Below, piece after piece: positions 1-8,823 of a DNA stretch of 41,279 bases (position 1 is its first letter; each line of letters starts with the position of its first letter). Location: assembly GCA_019753285.1 (NCBI GenBank), contig JAIELD010000041.1, positions 1-41,279 of the forward strand, in the 5' to 3' direction. Source of the DNA: Beijerinckiaceae bacterium (GTDB lineage: Bacteria; Pseudomonadota; Alphaproteobacteria; Rhizobiales; Beijerinckiaceae). Under the pieces are notes generated by a model. It ran no database searches. It worked only from the letters and a program-made list of their open reading frames with translations, and was not told where the DNA came from. Position numbers and translations under genes: made by a program.

Positions 1-129
1 AACGGCGACGGCACGACCGACATCGTATTGCAGAACGGCTCCAGCGCCTATGACTGGACGATCCAGAACGGCCAGCTCATCTCGAGCAGCCTCATCGGAA
101 ACACAGGCGGGCTCGTGGTGAAGGCGTGA
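1..129 (+). CDS. C-terminal end of a repeat protein, FG-GAP/VCBS-like (partial)
   Basis: An open frame enters from the left edge and ends at TGA 127-129, giving the last 42 residues of a longer protein. It begins NGDGTTDIVLQNGSSAYDW, and the N-x-D-G-x-x-D pattern is that of the calcium-binding loop of FG-GAP/VCBS repeats found in large secreted or surface proteins. It ends in a short hydrophobic tail, GGLVVKA. The rest of the protein lies outside the window, so its size, export signal and role cannot be judged. The family call is inferred from this one loop. The gene is transcribed towards the tRNA gene on the opposite strand. Confidence 0.6.
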   Translation, partial: NGDGTTDIVLQNGSSAYDWTIQNGQLISSSLIGNTGGLVVKA

Positions 130-145
130 CGTCGTTTGTGATGAA

Positions 146-223
146 TGGTCGGAGTGGCGGGATTCGAACCCACGACCCCTAGTCCCCCAGACTAGTGCGC
201 TAACCGGGCTGCGCTACACTCCG
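146..223 (-). tRNA. tRNA-Pro (anticodon GGG)
   Basis: Read on the minus strand, the sequence folds as a full cloverleaf. The acceptor stem is CGGAGTG/CACTCCG and the D-arm is GCGC...GCGC. The anticodon stem CTAGT/ACTAG encloses the loop CTGGGGG, so the anticodon is GGG. The T-arm GTGGG-TTCGAAT-CCCGC is intact. The discriminator A and 3' CCA are encoded (TGGT on the plus strand at 146-149). The RNA is 78 nt long and reads CCC/CCU proline codons. It lies between the convergent end of the repeat-protein gene and the acyltransferase gene, which is transcribed in the same direction. Confidence 0.95.
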
Positions 224-317
224 ACTGGGGTCGTCTATACGGCGCGATCGGGCATTGCGCAACCGTCAACCGCCGATCGGAAATCATCGAAGGCCACGCC
301 GCAGCTTCGGGCTTTGT

Positions 318-1415
318 TCAGGGACGAATGGCTTCCGCTCGGGCAAACGGCGCCGATCCGCTCATGCCGCGTTTCTCGCGGCGCGTCAGCCAGCGTCCGA
401 TCGGTCGCTCGAGCGCATGATAGCTCAACAGGCCCGCGGCTATCGAAGTGGCGATGCCCGCCGGCAGGAACAGCCAGAGCGGCACCGCATCGCCGATCAT
501 CGCCGTCCAGACGAGCCGCATCGGCCGCAGCAGGAATTCGTGGACGAGGTAGAGCGAATAGGATGCATCGCCGATCGCGACGAGCCAGCGCCATCCGGCC
601 TTGGCCGGGTTGGCCTGCGGGCCCAACGCAGCCCCTGCAAGCACCATGGTGGCAGGCAGGCTTTCTGCAAGACGCGCGAAGAGCGCGTCCTCCGGCAGCG
701 AGCGGACACCGCCGGTGAGGATGAGCGCAAGGCCGGCCGCGATCAGCGCGAAGGCGGGCAGGGGTCCGAACCGGACCCCGCCATCATGCGCGACGCCGAC
801 CAGCATGCCGAACACGAAGCCGAGCACGATGGGGTCGCCCCAGAAGAGCAGGGGGACGGCATTGAACGCGCCGTTGATCCGCAGCAGGCAGAGAAGCGTG
901 ATGGAGCCGATCACCAGTGTGAGGCCGATCGCGCGGCGGAACAGCAGACCGATCGCGAAGATGGCGTAGAAGTAGACTTCGAGGTTGAGCGTCCAGCCCG
1001 GCGTCACGAGCGGACGCACGCCGCCGTCGGGCCGCGCGAAGGGGAAAAACAGGAAGGAGAGCGCGATGTCGCTCGCCCGCTCCACCGGCACGCGGATCAG
1101 GCCGGGCGCGATGAGATAGAGCGCCGTCATGGCGAGCGTGAGCAGCCAGTAGATGGGGATGATGCGCTTCAGCCGCCGCGCCAGGAAGGCTGCCATCTCG
1201 CCGCTGCGCCCGAACGCGTCGCGGCAGGTCACCACCATGATGAAGCCGCTGATCGTGAAGAACAGCGCGACGCCGCCGTGCCAGCGCTGATGGTCGAAGA
1301 GCGTGGCCTGTCCGGTCGCAGCCGCGATGCGCTCCATCTCGAGCCCGCAATGGAACATGACGACAAAGAGAGCCGCCACGGCCCGGAGGCACTGGATGTT
1401 GACGAGCCGGTTCAT
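318..1415 (-). CDS. Membrane acyltransferase, acyltransferase-3 family (ExoZ-like)
   Basis: This 365-residue multi-pass membrane protein belongs to the acyltransferase-3 family, which adds acetyl or other acyl groups to exported polysaccharides, as rhizobial ExoZ does. The N-terminus NIQCLRAVAALFVVMFHC is the typical first transmembrane segment with the conserved R-A-x-A and H residues. It is followed by GVALFFTISGFIM, the family's second hallmark. About ten hydrophobic segments follow, and DASYSLYLVHEF near the C-terminus is also characteristic. The frame stays open upstream, but ATG 1413-1415 is chosen because it overlaps the stop of the upstream polymerase gene as ATGA, indicating translational coupling. 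It probably decorates the polymer made by this cluster; the acyl donor and target sugar are not predictable. Confidence 0.85.
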   Translation of the reverse strand: MNRLVNIQCLRAVAALFVVMFHCGLEMERIAAATGQATLFDHQRWHGGVALFFTISGFIMVVTCRDAFGRSGEMAAFLARRLKRIIPIYWLLTLAMTALYLIAPGLIRVPVERASDIALSFLFFPFARPDGGVRPLVTPGWTLNLEVYFYAIFAIGLLFRRAIGLTLVIGSITLLCLLRINGAFNAVPLLFWGDPIVLGFVFGMLVGVAHDGGVRFGPLPAFALIAAGLALILTGGVRSLPEDALFARLAESLPATMVLAGAALGPQANPAKAGWRWLVAIGDASYSLYLVHEFLLRPMRLVWTAMIGDAVPLWLFLPAGIATSIAAGLLSYHALERPIGRWLTRREKRGMSGSAPFARAEAIRP

Positions 1416-2671
1416 GATGCGGCGAGCGCCTGTTCGTCGGCATGGCGCAGCGAGGCCGCGCCTGCGCCCCAGGTCGCTCCCACCACCATCCAGAGGTGCC
1501 GCCAGTGGTCGGTGTCGATCTGCAGGCCTTGGATGTACTGGATAAAGGTGAACGACCAGATCGCGATGTAGTAGCTTTGCCAGGGGGTGCGCTTCCACAC
1601 CGCGGTCCAGCCCATGCGGAAGGTGGCGGCGATGAAGGCGATATAGGCAAGGCCGCCGAGCCAGCCATAGCTCGAGAATGCGTTGACATAGGCGTTGTGT
1701 GGCGCCTCAGGAAAGAAATCGGTGAAATGAAGCGGGCCGATGCCGTTGGGGCGCTCCAGCAGCAGCGAAATGGCATTGGCGAGCTTGCCGAAGCGGCCGC
1801 GCGGGCCTTCGTCATATTCTTGCAGCAGCACGAAGCGCTCGAAGAAGAACTCGCGGATGCTGTCGACCGAGAGGATCACTGCCAGCAGCATCGCGATCAG
1901 CGCCAGACCCGCGCAGCCGACGAGGATGACACGCAGGCGGATGCGCGGCGAATGCGTGGTGAGGATGACGAGGACGCCGCAGAGCGCGGCCGAGAGAATG
2001 GTGACGCCCCATGCGCCACGCGAAAACGAGAAGAAGATGCCGCCGAGGATGATGAGCAGCGCTGCGAGCGACAGGACCGGTCTTTTCAGCCGGCCGGTGA
2101 AGAAGCCCTCGGTCAAAAGGATCGCCGGGCCACATAGAAACGGCCCGAGCACGTTCGGATCCTTGAAGGTGCCGGTCGCGCGGCCATAGAGCGTGAAGAT
2201 CTCGGCCGAACCCGCCACATCGAAATAGCCCATCATGCCGCATGTGCTGGCGATGACGGCGGCGAGCGTCCAGGCCTGCGAGACGATTTCGAAGCGGCGC
2301 TTGGTGTCGGTGAGGAAGACGCCGGCGAAGAACACCGCGGTCACTGACATGTAGAAGGTGATGCCGATGTAAAAGACCGGCTCCTTCTCCATGATGAAGG
2401 GAAAGAGCGCGAAAGCGCCGCCAAGATTGTAGAGCATCAGCGGCACGATCAGCAGCGCAGCCGATCGTGCGATGCGGAATTCGGTCAGCGCAAAGGCGAT
2501 GGCCGTCAGGACGAAGACGATTTCATAGGGCGCCGGCTCGAAAAAGACGAAGAAGCTCGAGAAGATGAGCAGCCAGAGCAGGCCGTTCTGGAGCTTGCGC
2601 GGCGAAAAGCTGCGCGTTCCCGGTGCAGCCTCGAACCGCTCCGCGCTGCCGGCTGCGAGCGCGGCGCTCAA
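1412..2671 (-). CDS. O-antigen ligase / Wzy-type polysaccharide polymerase
   Basis: This 419-residue integral membrane protein has about ten transmembrane helices and one large periplasmic loop after the middle of the chain. FSFSRGAWG followed later by RPNGIGPLHF and EAPHNAYVNAFSSYGWLG is the Wzy_C/O-antigen-ligase signature; the conserved arginine, histidine and asparagine lie in these periplasmic segments. In an exopolysaccharide locus the usual role is polymerisation of lipid-linked repeat units at the periplasmic face (ExoQ-like). A ligase role cannot be excluded from sequence alone. Its start overlaps the stop of the priming transferase gene by 4 bp and its stop overlaps the acyltransferase start by 4 bp, so three genes form a tightly coupled operon. 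Confidence 0.85.
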   Translation of the reverse strand: MSAALAAGSAERFEAAPGTRSFSPRKLQNGLLWLLIFSSFFVFFEPAPYEIVFVLTAIAFALTEFRIARSAALLIVPLMLYNLGGAFALFPFIMEKEPVFYIGITFYMSVTAVFFAGVFLTDTKRRFEIVSQAWTLAAVIASTCGMMGYFDVAGSAEIFTLYGRATGTFKDPNVLGPFLCGPAILLTEGFFTGRLKRPVLSLAALLIILGGIFFSFSRGAWGVTILSAALCGVLVILTTHSPRIRLRVILVGCAGLALIAMLLAVILSVDSIREFFFERFVLLQEYDEGPRGRFGKLANAISLLLERPNGIGPLHFTDFFPEAPHNAYVNAFSSYGWLGGLAYIAFIAATFRMGWTAVWKRTPWQSYYIAIWSFTFIQYIQGLQIDTDHWRHLWMVVGATWGAGAASLRHADEQALAAS

Positions 2672-4212
2672 TATGCGTTCTCGGTCTTGGTGAGCGCGAA
2701 AGGCGTCATGATGAGAATGTAGGCGTCAAGGAACACCGACCAGTTCTCGATGTAGTAAAGATCGCACTCCACGCGCTTCTGGATCTTGTCTTCGGTGTCG
2801 GTCTCGCCGCGCCAGCCATTGATCTGCGCCCATCCGGTGATGCCGGGCTTTACGCGGTGGCGTGCGAAATAACCGTCGACGACCTCGTCATAGAGGCGGT
2901 TCTCGGCCTTCGAGTTCACGGCGTGCGGGCGGGGACCGATCAGCGAGAGGTTGCCCTTGAAGACGACGTTGAAGAGCTGCGGCAACTCGTCGAGCGAGGT
3001 CTTGCGGATGAAGCGGCCGACGCGGGTCACGCGCGGATCGTTCTTGGTGACGAGCTTGGAGGCCGTTGCATCGGTGCACTCGACATACATGGAGCGGAAT
3101 TTATAGACCTCGATCATCTCGTTGTTGAAGCCGTAGCGCCGCTGCTTGAACAGGATCGGTCCGCGCGATTCCAGCTTCACGGCGATGGCGACGATGAGCA
3201 TGATCGGCCACAGGAGCGTGAGCATCGCGAACCCAACGATCTTGTCGAACAGCCATTTCAGGACGACGTCCCAATCGGCGATGGGCTTGTCCGCCATGTC
3301 GAAGACCGGCATGCCGGCAATGTAGGAATAGTTGCGCGGTCTGAAGCGCAGCTTCTGCGTATGCGCCGCGAGGCGGATGTCGATCGGCAGCACCCAGAGC
3401 TTTCTCAGCATCTGCAGGAGCCGCGCCTCCGCGCTCACGGGCAGGGCAAAGACCACGAGATCGAGCTTGGTGCGCCGCGCGAATTCGACGAGGTCGTCGA
3501 CGTTGCCGAGCTTGGGGAAGCCGGCGACAAGCTCGCTCGACCGGTCGTCGTTCCGGTCGTCGAACACGCCGCAGATGCGCAGGTCGGAGTCGGGCTGCTG
3601 CGAAAGGGCGTTGATCAAGGTCTCGCCGGCCGCGCCGCCGCCGACAATGGCAGTGCGGCGCTCGAGCCGTCCCTGCCGCGTCAACTGCTTGACGAGAATC
3701 TGGACCACGAACCTGAAGGTGAGCAGGCAGGCAAAGCCGATCAGCAGCCAGCTCGCGAAGAACACGCGGCTGAACACGCCTTCGAGCTTGATGAAGAAGA
3801 TGATCGCGAACGCTGCCATGAAGGCCGTGATCCAGCCGAAGGCGAGGCGCAGGCCCTTGACGACGAGCAGTCGCAGCGCACCGACATGGTAGAGATCCAT
3901 GATGCGGAAGATGATCACGGTGAGCGCGGCGATGCCGGGGATCGCAACCGCATAGGCGCTCAGAAGGCCGAATTGCGGAGCAAGGTAGACCCAGTAGACG
4001 CCGAACCCGACGAGCGAAATCAGCAGGAACTCGAGGAGCTGGACAAGACCAGAAAGCACGATCGGCGAGAAGGAGGGATTGAGCTCGGCCGTGCTCAGCG
4101 CCTCGGCAAGCTGCCGCCTGTTGCTGGCTGCGGGCTTTTCCGACCGGGGTGGCAACAGCGCTGCTCCCGCGCCGTCCGCTGCCTTGGCCTGCGCTGCATG
4201 GTGCTCCAACAT
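2668..4212 (-). CDS. Polyprenyl-phosphate sugar-1-phosphate transferase (WcaJ/PssY-like priming enzyme)
   Basis: This 514-residue enzyme would start exopolysaccharide synthesis by moving a hexose-1-phosphate from a UDP-sugar to undecaprenyl phosphate on the cytoplasmic face. The N-terminal half has several hydrophobic segments and a Rossmann-like CoA_binding_3 domain ([13 protein letters not shown] near residue 190). The C-terminal half is the bacterial sugar transferase domain with [27 protein letters not shown] and [10 protein letters not shown], where the D-E pair and the GPRP segment are the family hallmarks. It ends with [18 protein letters not shown]. The full length and domain order fit the WcaJ/undecaprenyl-phosphate glucose phosphotransferase group. 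It is the first gene of a three-gene overlapping operon. The actual sugar, glucose or galactose, is not determinable. Confidence 0.9.
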   Translation of the reverse strand: MLEHHAAQAKAADGAGAALLPPRSEKPAASNRRQLAEALSTAELNPSFSPIVLSGLVQLLEFLLISLVGFGVYWVYLAPQFGLLSAYAVAIPGIAALTVIIFRIMDLYHVGALRLLVVKGLRLAFGWITAFMAAFAIIFFIKLEGVFSRVFFASWLLIGFACLLTFRFVVQILVKQLTRQGRLERRTAIVGGGAAGETLINALSQQPDSDLRICGVFDDRNDDRSSELVAGFPKLGNVDDLVEFARRTKLDLVVFALPVSAEARLLQMLRKLWVLPIDIRLAAHTQKLRFRPRNYSYIAGMPVFDMADKPIADWDVVLKWLFDKIVGFAMLTLLWPIMLIVAIAVKLESRGPILFKQRRYGFNNEMIEVYKFRSMYVECTDATASKLVTKNDPRVTRVGRFIRKTSLDELPQLFNVVFKGNLSLIGPRPHAVNSKAENRLYDEVVDGYFARHRVKPGITGWAQINGWRGETDTEDKIQKRVECDLYYIENWSVFLDAYILIMTPFALTKTENAY

Positions 4213-4332
4213 CGTGTTTTCCCAAGACCGGCGGATGCAGCCGTCACGGTTTCAAAGGCCGCGTCGGTCCACGCGCGCCAGAATAGGCCCTGAGCTTTTC
4301 AAAGCCGTTAACTCGGTCGCCTCATCGGTCGA

Positions 4333-5529
4333 TTAGTTCGCGGTCGCCAGCGATGCCGCGGGCAGCCGCGTCGCCATGGCGCGCTGATAGGCGGCCTCGA
4401 TCGTCGCCGCCATGATCTCGACGGAAAAGCTCGCGGCGACCCGCGCGCGCACGCGCTCGGCGCGCGCCTTCAATGTCGCGGGATCGATGAGCGCTTCCCG
4501 CATGGCTTCCTTGAGCGCATCGACATTGCCCGCTTCGATCAGAGCGTCGGAGCAATCGCCGAAAATTTCTGGAATGCCGCCGACATTGGTGGAGATGAGC
4601 GGCTGCGCGCAGCCGGCTGCCTCCAGCACCACATAGGGCATCGACTCGAAGGTCGATCCAAGCACCATGATGCGCCCGCTTTCGAACGCCTGACGCGCTG
4701 GCACCGCACCATTGAAGCGGACTGCCTCGTCGAGGCCGAGCGACGTCGCCTGCTGCCGCAGCCCTGCTTCATCAGGGCCGGTGCCGAAGATTTCGAGGCG
4801 CAGCGGGCGGCCGAGCTCGGCTCTCAGTTTCGCCAGCGCCGAGAGGATGATGTCGACGCCCTTCACCCGGCGCAGCTCGCCGATGAACATGAAGTCCGCG
4901 GCATCCTCGCGGTGCCGCACCGGTTCGAGCTCGTGCGGAAGAAGGCCGTTGAAGAAGACCTGATGCGGGCGTTTGGTCTGCGAGACGTACTGGAAGTAAC
5001 GATCGGCCACGAACTGGCTCTCGAAGAGCAGGAGGTCGGAGGCGCGCTCCAGCAGGCGTTCGACCCACATATAGGCCGAATGAGCCATGCTGCCCGGATA
5101 GTAGTTGAGGCTTCCGCCATGCGGCGTATAGACCCGCAGCGGCCCGCGGCTCTGCGCTCCGAAGCGGGCAAGACCTGGAATTCGGGCAAGACCTGGAATT
5201 CGGGCAAGACCTGGAATGCGGGCATAAAGTCCGCCCTTCGACCCATGGCCATGCACGATATCGGCATCCAGCCTGCGCACGATCGCGTTGACCCTGAGTT
5301 GCGCCACGATATCGGAAGGCCGGGGCGAGCGGTGCATGGGAAATCGATGGATGCCGAGCGCGAGGATCGGCTCCAGTTCGGCGATCTGCGCGGCGGTGCG
5401 GGCATTGCCCGTTTGCGAGTCGGCGATCATTCCGACCTGGTGCCCGAGGCGCACCTGCACGGCGGCAAGATCGAGCACGTGTCGAAACAGGCCGCCGATC
5501 GGCGCACGCAGCACGTGGATGATTTTCAT
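4333..5529 (-). CDS. Glycosyltransferase family 4 protein with in-frame 18-bp triplication
   Basis: This GT-B fold glycosyltransferase of 398 residues would add one sugar from a nucleotide donor to the lipid-linked repeat unit. The N-terminal Rossmann domain begins MKIIHVLRAPIGGLFRHV. The C-terminal domain has FIGELRRVKGVDIIL and STFESMPYVVLEAAGCAQPLI, which holds the E-x(7)-E element of family GT4. ATG at 5529 is preferred over an in-frame TTG six codons upstream because the mature start matches the family. Residues from about 105 hold three exact copies of ARIPGL, encoded by an 18-bp tandem repeat at 5166-5219, in the acceptor-side domain; the frame is kept. It lies 120 bp upstream of the priming enzyme and downstream of the export gene on the same strand. 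Confidence 0.88.
   Translation of the reverse strand: MKIIHVLRAPIGGLFRHVLDLAAVQVRLGHQVGMIADSQTGNARTAAQIAELEPILALGIHRFPMHRSPRPSDIVAQLRVNAIVRRLDADIVHGHGSKGGLYARIPGLARIPGLARIPGLARFGAQSRGPLRVYTPHGGSLNYYPGSMAHSAYMWVERLLERASDLLLFESQFVADRYFQYVSQTKRPHQVFFNGLLPHELEPVRHREDAADFMFIGELRRVKGVDIILSALAKLRAELGRPLRLEIFGTGPDEAGLRQQATSLGLDEAVRFNGAVPARQAFESGRIMVLGSTFESMPYVVLEAAGCAQPLISTNVGGIPEIFGDCSDALIEAGNVDALKEAMREALIDPATLKARAERVRARVAASFSVEIMAATIEAAYQRAMATRLPAASLATAN
5166..5219 (-). repeat. 18-bp tandem repeat, three copies, inside the glycosyltransferase gene
   Basis: Three consecutive units at 5166-5183, 5184-5201 and 5202-5219 read GGGCAAGACCTGGAATTC on the plus strand. The first two are identical and the third differs only at one base near its end. 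On the coding strand each unit encodes ARIPGL (in rotated register), so the array adds multiples of six residues without shifting the frame. Confidence 0.95.
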
Positions 5530-5595
5530 AGGCCCGCCGACGCTCAACCCTGTCGTCTGCTCCGCCGAGCCGCGCCTGCCGGGGACGCCTCGATG

Positions 5596-6216
5596 CTAGA
5601 ACAGCCGCTCTTTGATCGAGACCGTATCACCGGGACGTAAAGGGAAAGTAATAGGCACCGCCGCCGTCACGGTCTGACCGTGGATCGTGCGGGTGACCTC
5701 GGCATAGGAGCGTGCGGCGCGCGGGCCGAACCCGCCGGCGATCGCCACGGCCGTCTGGATGGTCGATCCTGCGACGTACGGGTATTGGCCCGATTGCGCT
5801 ACCTCGCCCAGAATGAAGAATGGACGGTACTGCTCGATTTCGACATTGACCTTGGGCTCGCGCAGATAACCACCGCGCAGCCGCCCCTCGATGTTCTTCT
5901 CAAGCTGGCTCGTCGTCTGGCCTTTGGCGTCGACAAGACCGATCAACGGAATGGAAATGCGGCCGGACGCATCGACCGCATAGGCGTTCGACAGGGAATC
6001 CTGCCCGAATACGATGACGCGAAGGCGATCGCCGGAGGCGAGCGCATAGGGCTCGTCAAGGCCGCCATCCAGTAGTTCGGGCGCGATGTGCGGACCTGCG
6101 CAGCCGCCGAGCGCGATCGAGAAGCCCAGCGCGAGGATGAGCGACGCTCTTGTCTTGGAAGACGCTCTTGCTTTGGAAGACGCTCTTGCTTTGGAAGAAG
6201 AGAAAAGGCGAAGCAT
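5596..6216 (-). CDS. Polysaccharide biosynthesis/export lipoprotein (short OPX family)
   Basis: This 206-residue precursor has a lipoprotein signal ending in SIALGGCAG, so Cys in LGGC is the likely lipidated residue. The mature part carries a Poly_export domain (YALASGDRLRVIVFGQ...DASGRISIPLIGLVDAKGQT) and one SLBB-like segment (PFFILGEVAQSGQYPYVAG). It would form the outer-membrane/periplasmic export channel working with the divergently encoded co-polymerase. At about 200 residues it is the short rhizobial type without the C-terminal helix of Wza. ATG 6214-6216 is chosen because it places a basic n-region before the signal helix; longer in-frame extensions run into the promoter region. The n-region is unusually long because of an 18-bp triplication at 6143-6196 encoding repeated SSKARA. 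Confidence 0.88.
   Translation of the reverse strand: MLRLFSSSKARASSKARASSKTRASLILALGFSIALGGCAGPHIAPELLDGGLDEPYALASGDRLRVIVFGQDSLSNAYAVDASGRISIPLIGLVDAKGQTTSQLEKNIEGRLRGGYLREPKVNVEIEQYRPFFILGEVAQSGQYPYVAGSTIQTAVAIAGGFGPRAARSYAEVTRTIHGQTVTAAVPITFPLRPGDTVSIKERLF
6143..6196 (-). repeat. 18-bp tandem repeat, three copies, in the signal peptide of the export lipoprotein
   Basis: Units at 6143-6160, 6161-6178 and 6179-6196 read GACGCTCTTGCTTTGGAA on the plus strand; the first copy has a two-base swap. On the coding strand the units give the SSKARA-type hexapeptide, placing several extra lysines and arginines ahead of the hydrophobic signal helix. The frame is kept. Confidence 0.95.
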
Positions 6217-6379
6217 GATAAGCAAACCCAACGAGCACAACTTCACGCATTTAACGCCGGCATGGTTAACAAACCGTCGCTTCTTCCGTTCTTTCCGCCG
6301 CGTATTAACTGCATGGCAACCATAACGTGGCTTACTTCCGCCAGTCCGGCCGAACCGGATGGGTTTGGGGCGTTGCCGT
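6217..6379. promoter_or_regulatory. Divergent promoter region between export and co-polymerase genes
   Basis: This 163-bp gap separates two divergently transcribed exopolysaccharide genes and is more AT-rich than its flanks. It contains GGTTAAC and TATTAAC segments and a small inverted repeat ATGG-CAA-CCAT at about 6312-6322. No promoter matches consensus well enough to place exact -35/-10 boxes. A shared regulator binding here is an inference from the layout. Confidence 0.4.
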
Positions 6380-8701
6380 ATGTTCGAGTTTCTGAAGCGC
6401 GGGCGGAAGATAAAACCGGTCGGTGCGCCGACGAAGGCGCCGGTGGCGGAGCCTGTCGTGAAGGCCGAGCTCGCCGCAAAGACCGTCCCCGGTGCTGCGC
6501 CGCGGCCGGGCGATGACGTCGATCTGAAGGAGCTTCTGCGCGCCATCGGCCGCAAGAAATCGCTGATCCTCGGGGTAACGCTCGTCGCGTTCCTCGGCTC
6601 GCTCGCCTTCGTCAATCTCGTCGCGCCGAAATACACTGCCGAGGCGCGGCTGCTGCTCGAAAATCGCGACACCTATTATTCGCGTCCCGAGAAGGACGGC
6701 CGGGGCAATGCCGAAGCGATCGACCCCGAGGCCGTGCAGAGCCAGGTCCAGGTCCTCGGATCGCGCGACCTCGCCCGTCTCGTCATCAAGAACCTCAATC
6801 TTGGCGCGCTCCCTGAGTTCGATCCGGTCCTCAAAGGCATTCCCGCCTATATGCGCGTGCTCATTCTGCTCGGCTTCGTGCGCGATCCGACGCTGAGCAC
6901 GCCCGAGGAGCGCGTTCTCGAGAGCTTCACCAACAAGGTCTCGATCTTCTCGGTCGGCAAGTCCCGCGTCATCGGCATTGAGGCGTCGACCCTCAATCCC
7001 GACATCGCGGCCAAGATCGCCAATAATCTTGCGCAGGAGTATCTGGCGCAGCAGCAGGAAGCCAAGAAGCAGACGACCCAGGTCGCATCCTCCTGGCTGA
7101 ACCAGACGATCGAGCCTCTGCGCCAGAAGGTCGTCGAGGCGGAGGCCCGCGTCGAGGCCTATCGCTCGAAGAACAACCTCTTCGTCGGGGCGAACAACAC
7201 GACGATCATCAGCCAGCAGCTTTCCGAGCTCAACACGCAGCTCTCGACCGCGCGCGCGATGCAGGCCGAGCAGCAGGCGAAGGCCCAGCTCATCAAGGAT
7301 GCGCTGCGCACCGGACGCATCTTCGAGGTGTCCGACATCATCAAGGACGATCTGATCCGCAGGCTGACCGAGAACCGCTCCACCTTGCGGGCTCTCTACG
7401 CGTCGGAGCAGAAGGTCTATCTGCCGCAGCATCCGCGCATCAAGGAACTGGCCGCGCAGATCGCCGATCTCGAAGGCCAGATCAGGGGCGCGGCCCAGCG
7501 CGTCACCCGCTCGCTCGAAAATGATGCGCGCAGCGCGGCAAGCCGCGTCGCCGCCTTGCAGGCCGACATCGAAAGCCAGAAGAAGGTCAACGCGCTGGCG
7601 AGCGACGACGACGTCACGCTGAAGGCGCTGGAGCGCGAGGCGAAAGCGCTGCGCGAGCAGCTCGAAACCTACAGCGCGAAGGCGATCGACGCGAATGCGC
7701 GCGACACGCAGACCGGTTCGCCCGCCGACGCCAGGATCGTCGCGGTCGCGCTCGCCCCATCGACGCCGTCCTTTCCGAAATCCGCGCCAATCGTTTTCCT
7801 GACGACGCTGGCCGGCCTCGTTCTCTCGACGTTTTTCGTCGCCGCCGGCGAACTCCTGAAAGCGCCGCCGCGCATGGCACCCGTCGCCATGCGGGTGGAG
7901 CCGGTCATGCCCGTCACGCCTGAGGCGGCGCCCGCAGCCCCAGCGCCGATCGCCACCGAGCCGCCGCCAGACGAGGCCCGCTTTGCTGGATCGAGCCTTG
8001 CGGAGCAACACGGCACCCCGCCGGTCGCGGTGCCACGGCCGCCGCGCATGGATGCTCCCATGCAGTCGCCGTTCGATCGTTCGGTCGCCGCGCTGGCCCA
8101 GCGCTGTCGCTCATGCGTCTCCACCAAAGCTGCTTCGGGCAAGGCCGGCGGCGTTCTCGTGACAGTGTCCGGAGCGGCGGAAGGCCATGGCGCGACGTCA
8201 GTTGCGATTGCTCTTTCACGTGGGCTTGCAGCCCAGTCCCGCACCATCCTGATCGACCTCAACCAGGACAGCCCGGGGCTCGATCACCTCGTCGCCCATT
8301 CGGATGCGACGGGCCTGTCGGATCTGCTGTGCGGCGAAGCGTCGTTCGGTGAGGCGATCCACCGCGATCGCGAGAGCCGCCTCAACATCATGCCGCTCGG
8401 GCTGATCGACGAGGATGTCGTCGCATCCGATCTTCTCGGCAACGTGTTCGACGCCTTGAAGCAGAGCTATGAGTTCCTCGTCATCGACGCCGGCATCGCC
8501 GGAAGTCAGCCGGACGAGATGATCGCCCGCTCCGATCTTGCCGTCCTGGTGGCGATCGGCGACCGTGAGGCGGATGCGACGAAAGCAGCCTATCACCAGC
8601 TTTCGCTGGCTGGTGCGGCCAACATAGCCGTCATGTTCAATGAGGCGCAGCGCCCGGCGCCGATCGAAGCCAACGCCCGCGAGCCGGAATTCGCCGTCTA
8701 G
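6380..8701 (+). CDS. Exopolysaccharide co-polymerase (Wzz/Wzc, ExoP-like) with degenerate kinase domain
   Basis: This 773-residue inner-membrane protein would set chain length and link polymerisation to export. A cytoplasmic N-tail is followed by a transmembrane helix at about 61-80, a periplasmic Wzz domain with a long coiled coil (about 225-435), a second helix at about 468-490, and a C-terminal nucleotide-binding fold. That fold resembles bacterial tyrosine kinases, but its P-loop reads SGAAEGHGATS, with alanine where the Walker A lysine should be. The A' motif is ILIDLNQDSPG, the B-like motif is FLVIDAG, and there is no C-terminal tyrosine cluster. It is therefore probably a non-catalytic ATPase-like module. 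ATG 6380 (MFEFLKRGRK) is chosen over an in-frame ATG at 6359. It is divergent from its likely partner, the OPX lipoprotein. Confidence 0.87.
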   Translation: MFEFLKRGRKIKPVGAPTKAPVAEPVVKAELAAKTVPGAAPRPGDDVDLKELLRAIGRKKSLILGVTLVAFLGSLAFVNLVAPKYTAEARLLLENRDTYYSRPEKDGRGNAEAIDPEAVQSQVQVLGSRDLARLVIKNLNLGALPEFDPVLKGIPAYMRVLILLGFVRDPTLSTPEERVLESFTNKVSIFSVGKSRVIGIEASTLNPDIAAKIANNLAQEYLAQQQEAKKQTTQVASSWLNQTIEPLRQKVVEAEARVEAYRSKNNLFVGANNTTIISQQLSELNTQLSTARAMQAEQQAKAQLIKDALRTGRIFEVSDIIKDDLIRRLTENRSTLRALYASEQKVYLPQHPRIKELAAQIADLEGQIRGAAQRVTRSLENDARSAASRVAALQADIESQKKVNALASDDDVTLKALEREAKALREQLETYSAKAIDANARDTQTGSPADARIVAVALAPSTPSFPKSAPIVFLTTLAGLVLSTFFVAAGELLKAPPRMAPVAMRVEPVMPVTPEAAPAAPAPIATEPPPDEARFAGSSLAEQHGTPPVAVPRPPRMDAPMQSPFDRSVAALAQRCRSCVSTKAASGKAGGVLVTVSGAAEGHGATSVAIALSRGLAAQSRTILIDLNQDSPGLDHLVAHSDATGLSDLLCGEASFGEAIHRDRESRLNIMPLGLIDEDVVASDLLGNVFDALKQSYEFLVIDAGIAGSQPDEMIARSDLAVLVAIGDREADATKAAYHQLSLAGAANIAVMFNEAQRPAPIEANAREPEFAV

Positions 8702-8823
8702 GACAAGGCCCGGATACAATCCGCCGATGCGGAGCCGGATATCGGCAAAGGACGTGCTGCCGATTGAGACGGCCGCTCGAGCCTGTTAGGCTCGTCGGAT
8801 AGCCTCGACGACGGAACTGCACG

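Noticed and set aside
255..1571. Long plus-strand open frame opposite the acyltransferase and polymerase genes
   Set aside because: It is a shadow: composition is Arg/Glu/Asp-rich as expected opposite membrane-protein genes in GC-rich DNA, and the minus-strand frames have clear family motifs.
6250..6275. CtrA box (TTAA-N7-TTAA) in the exopolysaccharide divergent promoter
   Set aside because: The two TTAA elements are 11 bp apart, not 7.
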